This document shows positions 36,067-46,058 of a DNA stretch of 64,000 bases, one piece after another. Under the pieces are notes generated by a model. That model was given only the letters and a program-made list of their open reading frames with translations. It did no database searches and was not told the DNA's origin. The translations under genes and the position numbers were made by a program. Source of the DNA: Vibrio sonorensis (GTDB lineage: Bacteria > Pseudomonadota > Gammaproteobacteria > Enterobacterales > Vibrionaceae); NCBI RefSeq assembly GCF_001854765.1, contig NZ_LJJE01000092.1, positions 124,001 to 188,000 on the forward strand, in the 5' to 3' direction. The first letter of the stretch is position 1; every line of letters begins with the position of its first letter.

Positions 36067-36801
36067 TTATCGCAGGGAGAGGCGGGTACCATCAAACTTG
36101 AGATGACCCAGTAAATTTTTAGCATTGTTTCGGCCTTTCTCATTGAAGGCTACGCCGTACCTTGCATAGTGGGTAGAGCGCTGGAGGTTGCAGATCTTTC
36201 CGTACAAAGGTGCAAAATGTTCACCGCGTTTGCCCGTTGTCACTTCAAGCGCTACCTCTTCGCCAACTTGAAATGTTTTTGCAAGTGGTGGAGTGATAAA
36301 GCGACAACCACTTTTAGACAAATCTCTGACTTCGCAATCCGCTTTGTGGGTCGCACTAATTATCTTGGCTGCTAAGTTAACGTCGTATCGTGGCTCTTTT
36401 CGAAGCTGGGTGACTTGCATCGTTTGTGGAACAGAGATAGCCGCCATAGGAACGGGTGCATTGATGACATAGAGCAGTTGACTTCGGAAGTGAACAACGG
36501 CTCCTTCTCCCCGTGGAGAAATTGCTCTAACTGCCATCCAAAAACCTTCTTGGAAGAAGAACTCTAGGTCATCGTGAGACACTTTTGGCAATTCGATCAT
36601 CACCAAGTTCTGAGAGTGAAAACCGATAAAATTTGTTTTACAGCGGAAGGTAGTGCCGACAGGAGTTGTAATACCAATAGTCATTTCGCTACCGTGCTCA
36701 ACCATAGCCAAAGCATCTGTACTGTTTAGGGTACTGACGCGTTTTTCTTGAGGTGAAGCTGTACCTGGATTATCTTTAACTACTGCTGCCTGACTGTTCA
36801 T
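36067..36801 (-). CDS. plzD: PilZ-domain c-di-GMP receptor, PlzD-like
   Basis: 244 aa. An N-terminal YcgR-type domain (~25-125) is followed by a PilZ domain with both ligand motifs: R134-K-E-P-R138 (RxxxR) and D160-L-S162-K-S-G165 (D/NxSxxG). The first ~25 residues are disordered. Similarity to V. cholerae PlzD (VCA0042), as I recall its sequence, is strong throughout, including PRGEGA and KICNLQRS. It binds c-di-GMP and influences motility, biofilm and virulence in Vibrio. RBS GGAGG precedes the ATG. Adjacent to qrr, it links c-di-GMP and quorum-sensing genes by position only. Confidence 0.88.
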   Translation of the reverse strand: MNSQAAVVKDNPGTASPQEKRVSTLNSTDALAMVEHGSEMTIGITTPVGTTFRCKTNFIGFHSQNLVMIELPKVSHDDLEFFFQEGFWMAVRAISPRGEGAVVHFRSQLLYVINAPVPMAAISVPQTMQVTQLRKEPRYDVNLAAKIISATHKADCEVRDLSKSGCRFITPPLAKTFQVGEEVALEVTTGKRGEHFAPLYGKICNLQRSTHYARYGVAFNEKGRNNAKNLLGHLKFDGTRLSLR

Positions 36802-36915
36802 TTAACCTCCATGAGGCTGACACACGCAAGTTTGCGATTACACGGCAGCCAACTAGGTTTTCACTAAAACCATTGTTTTTAACTGGTTTTTATTTTTAAT
36901 ATTTATTGCATCAAT

Positions 36916-37224
36916 ATGTCTGAATTCAACAGTTTTGCAACCAATAGCCGCCATAAAGCGCAATTTGAAGATGAATTTTGTGAGTTTCGTATCTATCTGG
37001 AGGGAGATAGCTACGCAAAACTGACGGGCTCATTCAAAAATGACGTCGTTACCATTGCAAGTACACGGGTACCCGAAGTACTCCGTGGAAAGGGTTATGG
37101 AAAGGTGATGATGGAAGCTTTTTTATTAGAGGCAAAGCACCATAATTGGAAAGTTACCCCTGTCTGTTCCTATGTTGAACACTACCTAAATAGGAATGCT
37201 CAGTGGACTCACCTAAAAGCGTAG
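36916..37224 (+). CDS. Small GNAT-like N-acetyltransferase
   Basis: 102 aa, the short YjdJ-like type. The acetyl-CoA loop is PEVLRGKGYGKVMMEA near residues 54-69, and HHNWKVTPVCSYVEHYL is the typical conserved end of this subgroup. The acceptor is unknown. Its stop codon lies downstream of the next gene's GTG start, giving a 22-base overlap and suggesting coupled translation. Confidence 0.8.
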   Translation: MSEFNSFATNSRHKAQFEDEFCEFRIYLEGDSYAKLTGSFKNDVVTIASTRVPEVLRGKGYGKVMMEAFLLEAKHHNWKVTPVCSYVEHYLNRNAQWTHLKA

Positions 37225-38204
37225 TTGAGACGTATCGAGCGTTGCTAGCTGATATCGAGCACTTTACGGTTTCCAATATCGAACCTATTCAAGGGTTGTG
37301 GGGCGATTATGGTCGTCTTGACCGAGTGATGGGGTCGAGTAACGGCTGTCCTCATAGTCTCGTGGTCAAGCAAATTAGTTTTCCCAAACCCAGTGATCAC
37401 CCTCGCGGGTGGAACACGGACTTCGGCCATCAGAGAAAACTTGTGTCGTATCAAGTTGAACAGACTTGGTATCGCGACTATTCCTATCAATGCCTATCTG
37501 ACTTTGTTACTCCGAAGCTGTTATTGGAAAAGCGAGAAGCAGATAACTGCCTATTAGTTTTGCAAGATTTAAAACCTCTTGGCTTTGTCACTACGTTAAG
37601 TACGCACGCCAACGATAGGCAGGTAGAGGCCAGTATTAAATGGTTGGCTCACTTTCACGCCTATTTCATGGGAGAGTCTGCTGAAGGTCTTTGGGAACGG
37701 GGCAGTTATTGGCATTTAGACACTCGCCCCGAAGAGTTGCGTCACCTGACCGACCTTAGATTGAAAAAAGCCGCAAATGCAATCGATACGGAGCTTAAAA
37801 GCAGCGCTTATCAAACCCTTATTCACGGCGATGCCAAACTGGCGAACTTCTGTTTTAAACAAGACGGTAGTAAGGCTGCCGCTGTCGATTTTCAATACGT
37901 GGGTAAAGGGTGTGCTATGAGCGATTTGGCTCTTTTTATTAGCAGTGCGATTGACCCTAAGGAGTGGGTAACAAGAGAGGTCGAGTTATTGGAGTGCTAC
38001 TTTACTCATTTAAAACATGCTTTGAGTCAGTACCAGCCTGACTTAGAACCATGTTCTGTCGAGCATGAGTTGCGAAGGCTTTATCACATTGCTTGGGCTG
38101 ATTTTATTCGCTTTATGAAAGGGTGGAGCCCTGAACACTGGAAAGTAAATGAAAGTAGTGAGTATCTTTCATCGCTGGGCTTAAAGCAGCTGCAATGCGA
38201 GTAA
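37203..38204 (+). CDS. Aminoglycoside phosphotransferase/choline-kinase-like protein
   Basis: 333 aa, GTG start supported by AGGA six bases upstream. The kinase-like catalytic loop is LIHGDAKLANFCF (Brenner HxD-x4-N motif) near residue 215 and the metal-binding aspartate lies in AAVDFQYVGKG, near 235. Related proteins phosphorylate small hydroxylated molecules; the substrate is unknown and it is unlikely to be a resistance gene on this evidence. Forms a short operon with the acetyltransferase it overlaps. Confidence 0.78.
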   Translation: MDSPKSVVETYRALLADIEHFTVSNIEPIQGLWGDYGRLDRVMGSSNGCPHSLVVKQISFPKPSDHPRGWNTDFGHQRKLVSYQVEQTWYRDYSYQCLSDFVTPKLLLEKREADNCLLVLQDLKPLGFVTTLSTHANDRQVEASIKWLAHFHAYFMGESAEGLWERGSYWHLDTRPEELRHLTDLRLKKAANAIDTELKSSAYQTLIHGDAKLANFCFKQDGSKAAAVDFQYVGKGCAMSDLALFISSAIDPKEWVTREVELLECYFTHLKHALSQYQPDLEPCSVEHELRRLYHIAWADFIRFMKGWSPEHWKVNESSEYLSSLGLKQLQCE

Positions 38205-38280
38205 CCGAATGAAGCTACTTGCACTGACATACTAATCCTGATATTAACAATATGTTACCAACTGTTAAGGGAATAATGTC

Positions 38281-39462
38281 TTGCAAGTCAATCAATCCGG
38301 TTGGAAAACACCGATCAACTTTCTCATTCTTATTTCTATCGTTGTCCCTATAGCCTTTTCAAGCTGGATGGCACTGCTTAACAATTTTGTGATTGAAAAA
38401 GCTAACTTTGACGGTTCGGATATTGGTCTATTGCAAAGTGTCAGAGAAATCCCCGGATTTTTAGCCTTCACCGCTGTGTTTGTGCTGGCCTTTATCCGAG
38501 AGCAAAGGTTTATGATAGTGGCGCTAATCATGTTGACGATGGGAACTGCATTGACGGGCTGGTTTCCTTCACTGTTTGGCCTTCTGGCAACTACGGTTTT
38601 GATGTCCACTGGGTTCCACTACTTCGAGACTTTAAAGCAGTCCCTCTCCCTTCAATGGCTGAGCAAAGAAGAAGCGCCAGAAATGTTAGGCAAGTTACTG
38701 TCCGTTGGCGCCCTTGCTTCGCTGATCACTTATGGTGTCTTGTGGGTATTACTTGAGTTAGTAGGCTTAGCGTATCATTGGGTCTACACCATAGCGGGAG
38801 GAGCGGGCCTTGTCATTGTTATCTGGATGTCCCTTACTTTTCCGCAGTTTGAAACCAAAACCCCGCAAAACAAACGACTTTTTTTGAGAAAACGCTACTG
38901 GTTGTATTACGCTCTGACCTTTATGAGTGGTGCCCGCAGGCAGATATTTACGGTATTTGCTGGTTTTTTAATGGTAGAAAAGTTTGGCTATTCAGCAGCA
39001 GATATTACTCTACTTTTTCTTATTAATTACTTGTTTAACTTTCTTTTCGCCAAGCGCATAGGTCGCTTTATTGGTGAGGTTGGTGAACGCAAAGCACTGA
39101 TATTTGAATACTTAGGTCTTATTGGTGTATTTGTGGGCTACGCTTTGGTGCAAACCGCAGAGTGGGCGGCAGCGCTATACGTAATTGACCACTTGTTCTT
39201 TGCTTTGGTTTTGGCGATTAAAACCTATTTGCAAAAAATTGCCGACCCAGCAGATATGGCTTCTACGGCGGGTGTTTCTTTCACTATTAATCATATTGCG
39301 GCGGTAGTTATCCCCGTCACCTTCGGTCTCATCTGGTTGGTTTCGCCGTCGGCAGTGTTTTACATTGGGGCAGGCATGGCCGTCATATCGCTAGTGCTAT
39401 CGTTAAATATTCCAAACAGGCCAGAAGAAGGGAATGAAGTGAGAATATTAAAGTGGAGTTAA
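38281..39462 (+). CDS. Major facilitator superfamily transporter
   Basis: 393 aa with about 12 membrane segments, the length expected for MFS. The usual loop 2-3 motif is not clear, so the subfamily is uncertain. The frame opens at TTG 38281, but a better start is ATG at 38276 after AAGGGA; this would give MS-LQVNQSG if one base between them is missing, the same type of break seen in other genes of this window. Bracketed by a terminator shared with the convergent ECF operon. Substrate unknown. Confidence 0.8.
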   Translation: MQVNQSGWKTPINFLILISIVVPIAFSSWMALLNNFVIEKANFDGSDIGLLQSVREIPGFLAFTAVFVLAFIREQRFMIVALIMLTMGTALTGWFPSLFGLLATTVLMSTGFHYFETLKQSLSLQWLSKEEAPEMLGKLLSVGALASLITYGVLWVLLELVGLAYHWVYTIAGGAGLVIVIWMSLTFPQFETKTPQNKRLFLRKRYWLYYALTFMSGARRQIFTVFAGFLMVEKFGYSAADITLLFLINYLFNFLFAKRIGRFIGEVGERKALIFEYLGLIGVFVGYALVQTAEWAAALYVIDHLFFALVLAIKTYLQKIADPADMASTAGVSFTINHIAAVVIPVTFGLIWLVSPSAVFYIGAGMAVISLVLSLNIPNRPEEGNEVRILKWS

Positions 39463-39480
39463 AGGGGCTACGCCCCTTTT
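39461..39480. terminator. Bidirectional terminator
   Basis: AAAGGGGC-TAC-GCCCCTTTT between convergent MFS and ECF genes; the minus-strand gene ends at its edge. Confidence 0.9.
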
Positions 39481-40319
39481 TAGAAGGGATACCAGAACAG
39501 GTCTTTTTCTAAAATCCGTTTTGCAATCGCTATTACTGTAAATACTCCAAAGCCGCTTATCACTAGGTAGTCGGCATTAGTCAACGGTTTTAGACTGTAC
39601 CAAGTGCGGGTTTTATGTCGCCCAAAGCCCCTAAGCTCCATGGCGTTAGAGATCTCTTCGGCCCTGTCTAGGCTGGAGAAAATTAAAGGCGTGAGTATCT
39701 TAGAAACATTTTTTAAACGGTTGTAAATCGATACACCTTTTCCTAACTCTACGCCTCTGGCTTGCTGGGCGTGCATTATGTTGACAAAGTCTTTTTTAAT
39801 TTCTGGTAAGTATCTGAGGGTTAGACTCACTGCATAAGCAATTTTGTAAGGTACGCCTAACCGATTTAGACTTGCGGCGAACTCAGAAGGGTGAGTGGAG
39901 AACACAAACAGCAAAGCAATCGGGAACATACTAAAGTACTTTAGGGTCACAGCGGTCAGGTAATATAGAGTTTCTCGACTTAAAACGTGGCTTTCGGAAA
40001 AAGAAAATAACGGTGTCGCTGTGCCCAGAATCTCACTCCCTTGGTTTGGAGCGAGCAAAAAGATGAAAAATGCGTTTATGGAAAGTATGGCGCTTGCGGT
40101 AACTAATAGAGTTCGATAGACGGAAAAGGGTACTCGACTCAACTTGAGCAAGAGCAACCCGATCAAAAGTAAACCAGTGATAAGTCGCAGATCAAAGGTG
40201 GTTAAGACAATCGTTATCCAAGCCATAAAAACGACAAACTTAGTGATGCCGTTCAGTTGGTGAATAGGGGATCCGGTGTCAATGTAACTGATACCGAATT
40301 TGGTTTTGCTCTTTGTCAT
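39480..40319 (-). CDS. ECF transporter transmembrane subunit (EcfT)
   Basis: 279 aa with four to six membrane segments and the two cytoplasmic coupling motifs of EcfT: AQQARGVELG around residue 185 and AMELRGFGRHK around 230 (the Ala-Arg-Gly motifs that contact the ATPase). Overlaps the ATPase gene by four bases, so the operon order is S subunit, ATPase, T subunit. Scaffold for vitamin uptake. Confidence 0.87.
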   Translation of the reverse strand: MTKSKTKFGISYIDTGSPIHQLNGITKFVVFMAWITIVLTTFDLRLITGLLLIGLLLLKLSRVPFSVYRTLLVTASAILSINAFFIFLLAPNQGSEILGTATPLFSFSESHVLSRETLYYLTAVTLKYFSMFPIALLFVFSTHPSEFAASLNRLGVPYKIAYAVSLTLRYLPEIKKDFVNIMHAQQARGVELGKGVSIYNRLKNVSKILTPLIFSSLDRAEEISNAMELRGFGRHKTRTWYSLKPLTNADYLVISGFGVFTVIAIAKRILEKDLFWYPF

Positions 40320-42010
40320 GCCGCCCTTTCTCTAGTAATAAAGAAGTTCATAAAGCCTTGTGTGTCTTCAATTCCCGATATTTTTGCTAGTTCATACAAG
40401 CTGGTGGTCGCAAGGTTCGATACACGAAGTAATTTGGGGTCTGAAAAGACCTCTGTCATTGGTTTATCGGCGATCAGTTCTCCATCGGCGAGCACAATCG
40501 AACGAGTGGTGTATTCCAATACCAGATGCAAGTCATGGGAGATAATGAGAACGGTAGTTCCCAACGTTTTATTGAGCTGTTCGATAAACTTAAGCATCGA
40601 AGAGTAGTTGTTGTAATCCTGACCTGCAGTGGGTTCGTCAAGTATCAGTAACTTGGGTTCAAGGATCAAAATGGACGCTATGGTCACTCTCTTTTTTTGC
40701 CCATAACTTAGGGCTTCAATTGGCCAGTGTTTGTATTTACTCAATCCACATAGATCTAATATCTTATCGACCTTTTCTTCAATTTGTTGCTCAGATAGTG
40801 TCGCTTTATTTCGCAAGCCAAATGCAACCTCGTCGTAAATCATATGGTGAGAGATCATGTGATTCGGGTTTTGCATAACCACACCGACTTGCTCACTTCG
40901 TTCGAAAATAGAAAGTGTCGCGAGGTCGATGCCATCGATAGTAATTGAGCCTTTATCTTGATTGAGAACGCCCATAATCAATTTGGTTATGGTGGATTTA
41001 CCGGACCCGTTTTTACCGAGAATAGAGACAAATTCGCCCTTGTTGACGTGAAAGCTGACGTCGTTCACTACCTTGTCATTATCGTCATAGGAGTAGGTTA
41101 GGTTAGTAATACTCAATAGGGGATCTTGTCTAACCTCACTTTGAGATTCAGAAACGGGTTTGTACCATTGGTTGAGCTTACTAACGACCTGTGGTGTAAC
41201 GAGTTCGTCAACCTTTGAAGGGCGATTAAAATTTGTGGGGGATACCCCCGCTGCTTTTACGGCAGATAGGTAGAGCGGTTCTCTTATGCCGTGTTTACTT
41301 AACAACCCCGAACAGAGCAAGTCGTCGGTAGACATATCTGCCACGATCTCTCCCGCTTCCATCAGAATAATTCGGTCTATTTCTCGGTGCAGAACGTCTT
41401 CTAATCGATGTTCGATAATAATGATGGTTTTACCACTGGTCCGGTGTAAGTCATCAATGATTTCTATGGTTTTTTTACTGGTAACGGGATCTAAAGCTGC
41501 CAAGGGTTCGTCAAAGAGAAGGGCGTCTACTTGATCGACGAGGATCCCTGCAAGGGACACCTTTTGCTTTTGTCCTCCCGAGAGTTGGCTAGGTTCGCGA
41601 TTTAACATCTGTTCCAAGTTAACCATGCTAGCCGTCGACTTTACGATGGGGTACATCTCTAGATTTGAGACCATCTGATTTTCAAGGGCAAATGCGATGT
41701 CTTCACCAACGCTTAGTCCAACAAACTGACTGTCGGTATCTTGCAATACGGTACCAAGCTGCAAGGTAAAGTCGTGCATTTCAAATGAACGGGTGTCTCG
41801 GTTTCCTATGGACAAACTACCGGAGGTTTCACCTTTAATCGCGTGGGGAATCAATCCATTTAAACATTGGCCAAGCGTCGATTTTCCACTGCCGCTTGGC
41901 CCAACGATCAGAACTTTCTGACCTTTCTCTATCCTTAGATTAATGTTTTTAAGTGTGGGCTTATCTAAGGACGCATATTTAAAAGAGAAGTCAGAAAATT
42001 CTATGGTCAT
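40316..42010 (-). CDS. ECF transporter ATPase, two fused nucleotide-binding domains
   Basis: 564 aa containing two complete ABC ATPases in tandem. Domain 1 has GPSGSGKST near residue 37 and LSGGQKQK near 145; domain 2 has GKNGSGKST near 335, LSYGQKKR (variant signature) near 455 and LLILDEPTAGQD near 470. Fusion of the two EcfA subunits is the arrangement seen for YkoD-like proteins. It energises the S and T subunits encoded either side. Confidence 0.9.
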   Translation of the reverse strand: MTIEFSDFSFKYASLDKPTLKNINLRIEKGQKVLIVGPSGSGKSTLGQCLNGLIPHAIKGETSGSLSIGNRDTRSFEMHDFTLQLGTVLQDTDSQFVGLSVGEDIAFALENQMVSNLEMYPIVKSTASMVNLEQMLNREPSQLSGGQKQKVSLAGILVDQVDALLFDEPLAALDPVTSKKTIEIIDDLHRTSGKTIIIIEHRLEDVLHREIDRIILMEAGEIVADMSTDDLLCSGLLSKHGIREPLYLSAVKAAGVSPTNFNRPSKVDELVTPQVVSKLNQWYKPVSESQSEVRQDPLLSITNLTYSYDDNDKVVNDVSFHVNKGEFVSILGKNGSGKSTITKLIMGVLNQDKGSITIDGIDLATLSIFERSEQVGVVMQNPNHMISHHMIYDEVAFGLRNKATLSEQQIEEKVDKILDLCGLSKYKHWPIEALSYGQKKRVTIASILILEPKLLILDEPTAGQDYNNYSSMLKFIEQLNKTLGTTVLIISHDLHLVLEYTTRSIVLADGELIADKPMTEVFSDPKLLRVSNLATTSLYELAKISGIEDTQGFMNFFITRERAA

Positions 42011-42015
42011 TTAAC

Positions 42016-42564
42016 TTATGCCTCACTTAGATTGCTGCTCTGCTTGTTGCGTTTTGCCACGGACTTAAGGATAAAGTATCCGACGATGCCGATGAGGACT
42101 GTATTGGCAGAGGCAATAATGGTGAGCTGAGTGAAAACCTTAGTAAAAGGTTCGGCGTATAAAATGGTGTCCAAGAATGCGGAGCATCCATAGCCAAACA
42201 CATTACCAACGAGCGCTAATACGACAAAAGTGATGAAATCTTTGTTGGAAAACTCTCCGCGTGCCAGACGGTTTCTGGTTAGACTCGGGTATAGGCCGAT
42301 CACTAAACCAACAATCCCAGAACCCAGCACCCAAGTTAACCAAACTCCCCAGCCAGCAAACAAATCTGTTACCCAGTGACCAATAAAGCCAACTAAAAAT
42401 CCGACGATAGGTCCAAAGAGAACGGAAAAGAGAGCAAGAATAGCCATTGCTGGCTTTAAGGTGGTGTTGGCAAAGACTGGGATGCCAAACATGGGCAAGC
42501 CACCAATACCGTACAAAGCTGCGCCGATCGCAATAATGACGACAGTCTTAGCAGTAAAGTTCAT
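42016..42564 (-). CDS. ECF substrate-capture (S) subunit, UPF0397 family
   Basis: 182 aa from the ATG at 42564 (MNFTAK), preferred over the TTG two codons upstream because AGGAG lies six bases before it. Strong match to Vibrio UPF0397 proteins, for example [19 protein letters not shown] and [17 protein letters not shown] segments, with about six membrane helices. NCBI names these riboflavin-type ECF binding proteins, but the substrate in this operon is not proven; riboflavin, thiamine or a precursor are all possible. First gene of the ECF operon. Confidence 0.87.
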   Translation of the reverse strand: MNFTAKTVVIIAIGAALYGIGGLPMFGIPVFANTTLKPAMAILALFSVLFGPIVGFLVGFIGHWVTDLFAGWGVWLTWVLGSGIVGLVIGLYPSLTRNRLARGEFSNKDFITFVVLALVGNVFGYGCSAFLDTILYAEPFTKVFTQLTIIASANTVLIGIVGYFILKSVAKRNKQSSNLSEA

Positions 42565-42710
42565 AAACAACTCCTAGATTTTGTAGTTGGACTTCACCTG
42601 AACGTGAATTTAAGAAAATAGCGGAACAGGCTGCATGCTAACCAACGGATTAATAAGTCCTTTTAGCACCTGAATGAATAATAACCAAGTTGGTGTGAAA
42701 CTACTATCAC

Positions 42711-42736
42711 AAAAAACCGGAGCGCAAGCTCCGGTT
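42711..42736 (-). terminator. Terminator after HlyD/DUF3302 operon
   Basis: On the minus strand AACCGGAGC-TTGC-GCTCCGGTT followed by TTTT, just past the HlyD-like stop codon. Confidence 0.92.
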
Positions 42737-42742
42737 ATCCAA

Positions 42743-43873
42743 CTAGTGATCTAGGTAGAGATAGTTCTGCCAACTCTTCATCCGGATCAGCACTTTCCGC
42801 ATGACGGATACGTGGGTAAAACTGTCAGAGTAAACAGCGACCTCCACAGCCGTACCCATGGGAAGGTGATAAGCGGAAACGTCATCGGTGATTCTTAAGG
42901 TCGCGAACACGCGACCGCTAGTGCGAAGTGCTTCGGTGCCTAGCAGAGAGCCTCGGGCTTGAATTTGGCTTTCTCCTATAGCAGGCAATACTTCGACGAC
43001 TTCGCCTTTAAACACCTTACCGGGTAAGGCACGGAACATAAACTCGGCTTCAAAGCCCGGTTGCAGGCGTTGTAATGAGTTTTGTCTGAATGCCGCGGCA
43101 TAGAGTTTGTCTTCGGTGTGAACAAAGGTCATCACTGGGGCGAGAGGTAAAGGTACTGCCATTACTCCTGGTCTAAGGGCCAGTTGAGTTACATAACCAT
43201 CCGTAGGGGCGCGCACCACCGTTTGTTCTAGGTTGAACTCTGCCTTGCGCAGCTCTGCCAACAGTTGTGCCACTGCCGTGTTTTCCCCACCAACTTCTGA
43301 ATCAAGGGCGATTTGAGCTTGCTGCTGTTTGGCTTGTGCTACTTCAAGGGCGGCTTGCGACGCTTTATAGGCTTGGCGTCGGGTATCGAGTTGTTGCTCG
43401 GTAAATGCCCCTCTGTCAAAGCCTCTCTGATATCGGTCGAACTCGCGTTTCGCCTTGTCCCTCTCAGCTACGGCTTTAAGCCTTGCAGCTTGAGCCTCTT
43501 GTAAGTTGGATTCCAGCCCTAGCGCACCTTGGCTCGCTTCTTTTACTTTGGCTCTTAAGCGAGTGACTTCAGCCTCAAAAGGAATAGGATCGATTTTAAA
43601 CAGAACATCCCCTTGCTTAAGAAGCGAGTTTGGCTCCACCGGCACTTCGATTACTCGGCCTCTTACCCCAGATACTATCGGTGTAGTGGAATAAACTTGA
43701 TTGCCCAATTGCGTGAAAGGGTGGTTGTAATTCATCAACAGCACCATGGTGCCGACGAGGACAATACCACCCAACACTGCGGTAGGCACGGTCCACTTAT
43801 TAAGTGGGATATTAAAGATTTTGAATATTGCGATGCAGATAGCCGCATAGGTTAAGACGAGTAGTAGATCCAT
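42743..43873 (-). CDS. HlyD-family membrane fusion protein (YiaV-like)
   Basis: 376 aa. Two N-terminal membrane segments (~residues 5-25 and 32-52), a lipoyl/biotinyl half near GRVIEVPVEPNSLLKQGDVLF, a long coiled-coil hairpin (~100-205) and the second lipoyl half TVVRAPTDGYV near 215. This is the adaptor subunit fold that bridges an inner-membrane pump to the periplasm. It overlaps the DUF3302 gene by one base (TAATG). E. coli yiaV-yiaW is the same pair. No transporter lies next to it. Confidence 0.85.
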   Translation of the reverse strand: MDLLLVLTYAAICIAIFKIFNIPLNKWTVPTAVLGGIVLVGTMVLLMNYNHPFTQLGNQVYSTTPIVSGVRGRVIEVPVEPNSLLKQGDVLFKIDPIPFEAEVTRLRAKVKEASQGALGLESNLQEAQAARLKAVAERDKAKREFDRYQRGFDRGAFTEQQLDTRRQAYKASQAALEVAQAKQQQAQIALDSEVGGENTAVAQLLAELRKAEFNLEQTVVRAPTDGYVTQLALRPGVMAVPLPLAPVMTFVHTEDKLYAAAFRQNSLQRLQPGFEAEFMFRALPGKVFKGEVVEVLPAIGESQIQARGSLLGTEALRTSGRVFATLRITDDVSAYHLPMGTAVEVAVYSDSFTHVSVMRKVLIRMKSWQNYLYLDH

Positions 43874-44256
43874 TATTGCTCCTCCTCGTGAGATTGAACG
43901 TGGGGAGAAGGAGAAGTCCGCTGATGTTGTTTAAGTCTGGTTACTTCTTCTTGCAACTGGTTAACACGCTGGCTAAGTTGCTCCATACGATGGTGGATAT
44001 CGTGCTGTTCCTCCTCCAGTCGCTGAAAGCCCCAACCGCGCTCTTTTCGCCAGAGGGTTGCCCAGATCCACAAGAACGGCCATAGGGCATGCAGAGTGAA
44101 TAGGCTTACCCAGCCGGCATAGTGAATGGCATCCTGATGTGGGTGCTGTCTCTCTTTGGCTATTTCGTAGGGGATGTCATGAATGACAATGATACCGTAA
44201 AAGAGTACTAGGGCGACAAAGATCAAAAGCCCCAAAGCAAAGTAGTCTAGGAACAT
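43873..44256 (-). CDS. DUF3302 inner-membrane protein (YiaW-like)
   Basis: 127 aa. Two membrane segments (~4-24 and ~52-70) around HDIPYEIAKERQHPHQDAIH, the DUF3302 signature, followed by a charged coiled coil (~80-112). It is the first gene of a pair with the HlyD-like gene and probably its membrane partner. Function not established. Confidence 0.85.
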   Translation of the reverse strand: MFLDYFALGLLIFVALVLFYGIIVIHDIPYEIAKERQHPHQDAIHYAGWVSLFTLHALWPFLWIWATLWRKERGWGFQRLEEEQHDIHHRMEQLSQRVNQLQEEVTRLKQHQRTSPSPHVQSHEEEQ

Positions 44257-44400
44257 GTTAACTTCCTTGTTTTCAAGTATTAAAATCAGCTTATACGGTG
44301 GTTAGGAGAATGTATAGCTGTTGCATACGTCGTCATAAAAAGATGCAAGCTGAACGCCAATAATATTAGGCTATTGCGGCGCTTTTTATTGAAGTGATCA

Positions 44401-44427
44401 AAAAGGGGATGCAATTGGCATCCCCTT
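44401..44427 (-). terminator. Terminator after TPR/GGDEF operon
   Basis: On the minus strand AAGGGGATGC-CAATT-GCATCCCCTT followed by TTTT. Confidence 0.93.
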
Positions 44428-44477
44428 GGTTTAGTGGTACTAAAGTGGTGACACTTCGTTCTTCAGTACATAGCTTG

Positions 44478-46058
44478 CTATTCGGTACAAACCTGATTTC
44501 GACCATTGGCCTTTGCTCGGTAAAGGGCTTTGTCGGCTCGATAGAAGGTACGTTGAGTGTTTTCACCTTCTCGGTGCAGTGTAATACCGATACTGACGGT
44601 TAACCCCCGTTCACCTAGGATCTCTTTCCAACCAAATTGGAATATGCGGTGACGGTAATTTTCTGCATGCATTTCGGCTTGTTCTAGAGTCGATTTCTCC
44701 AATATGACTAAGAACTCTTCACCACCAAAACGAACACAAGAGGCGCCTCGAAACTTGAAGTATCGCGCCAGTTCATGTGAGACGTTGACGATAGCTTTGT
44801 CGCCCACCAAATGGCTAAGCTCATCATTAATGGATTTGAAGTGGTCGATATCTACGACCATTAGCGCAAACGGCGTCTCGTGTAGTAAGAGATCTTTGAG
44901 CTTGACGTCAAGCCAGCGTCGGTTGTGAAGGCTAGTCAGAGGGTCAGTGAACACATCTTGCTGTAGCTTGGCTACCGCGTGTTTTTGGTTCTCTGTCGTT
45001 TCCTTTAGCTCGCGGTTCTCAATTTCCGAAAGGATAAGCTTTAGTTGTAGCTCAAAACGAGACAACTTTCTCAGCTGGCTAGCGCCCAACTCGCCAATTG
45101 GAATTTGTTTCATTAGGTCAGTTTCTATACGCAGTGAACGTTTGTGATAGTCCAGTGCACGTCTGTTATCCCCTTGCTTTTCATATACCGTCGCTAGGGC
45201 ATTACTTAACTTGAGGTTCAATATCGGTGACGAGTAACTTTTGATCCTGCGATGGGCGCTCTCTAGCATATAGTTGGCAAGTTCGTACTTCTGAACTTCG
45301 TTCATACAGTGCGCGGTTTCCAAGCGAATCATATTGGAAAGCCAATGCGAGTTGATATTGCCCGCCGTGTACTGAACGTTAGCTAGGCACTGCATCGCCA
45401 GTTCGTTTTGCTTTTGTTGGCGGTAAATTTTCGCTTGATAGAGCAAAATTTGCCCGCTGAGAATTTTGTCACTCACCAGTATGCTGAGTTCTTCGCACTC
45501 TTTGATAAGGTCTGACGCGGCTGCAATGCGGTTCACTTCAATCAGGGCGGCCAGCATATATAGCTTGTACTTTAAGCGCAGCGAACGACTAGAGATGGCG
45601 TGGTCGATACTGTCTATCTTCTGGTAGTAACGAATTGCTCTGGCGTGATCTCCATAGGCCGCACACAAATTCCCCATGCCTAGAACACTCAATACGTAGG
45701 AGTCGATATCGCTATTATCAACAGCAATGGTGGTCATTTCTGAGTACTCGGTAAGGGCTGCGGCATATTCGCCGATATCAACCAGCTTCTCAGCGAGGCT
45801 ATTTTTGACTTCTAAAACCAGTTCTGCATCTTGAGGAAGGTTTAGCAGACCAAGGGCTGAGCGCAACTCTTCGGTACTTGCGCGAAACTGGTGAAGTTCA
45901 CTGCGGTACTCGGCACTAATGATTAACGACTCGGCTTTTTCTTGCGGTGTTGTTGCGACGTGCTGACGTACATGATTCCAAAATACTAAGGCTTCTTCGC
46001 CACTGACGGAAGAAGCATCTAACCCTGAGTCAGATATTTTACTTAATAGTGCTTCCAT
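44478..46058 (-). CDS. TPR-repeat diguanylate cyclase (GGDEF)
   Basis: 526 aa, soluble. About 340 residues of tetratricopeptide-like helical repeats are followed by a short coiled coil and a GGDEF domain with an intact active site, GGEEF at 445-449, preceded by DIDHFKSIND and followed by SIGIT and ADKALYRAK. It should make c-di-GMP from two GTP. No clear RxxD inhibitory site is visible upstream of GGEEF. No membrane segment or known sensor is present, so the TPR region probably receives input from a protein, perhaps its neighbour. It overlaps the upstream TPR gene by 20 bases. Confidence 0.88.
   Translation of the reverse strand: MEALLSKISDSGLDASSVSGEEALVFWNHVRQHVATTPQEKAESLIISAEYRSELHQFRASTEELRSALGLLNLPQDAELVLEVKNSLAEKLVDIGEYAAALTEYSEMTTIAVDNSDIDSYVLSVLGMGNLCAAYGDHARAIRYYQKIDSIDHAISSRSLRLKYKLYMLAALIEVNRIAAASDLIKECEELSILVSDKILSGQILLYQAKIYRQQKQNELAMQCLANVQYTAGNINSHWLSNMIRLETAHCMNEVQKYELANYMLESAHRRIKSYSSPILNLKLSNALATVYEKQGDNRRALDYHKRSLRIETDLMKQIPIGELGASQLRKLSRFELQLKLILSEIENRELKETTENQKHAVAKLQQDVFTDPLTSLHNRRWLDVKLKDLLLHETPFALMVVDIDHFKSINDELSHLVGDKAIVNVSHELARYFKFRGASCVRFGGEEFLVILEKSTLEQAEMHAENYRHRIFQFGWKEILGERGLTVSIGITLHREGENTQRTFYRADKALYRAKANGRNQVCTE

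Noticed and set aside
42565..42742. TPP or FMN riboswitch before the ECF operon
   Set aside because: The expected conserved riboswitch motifs were not found in the 178-base region upstream.
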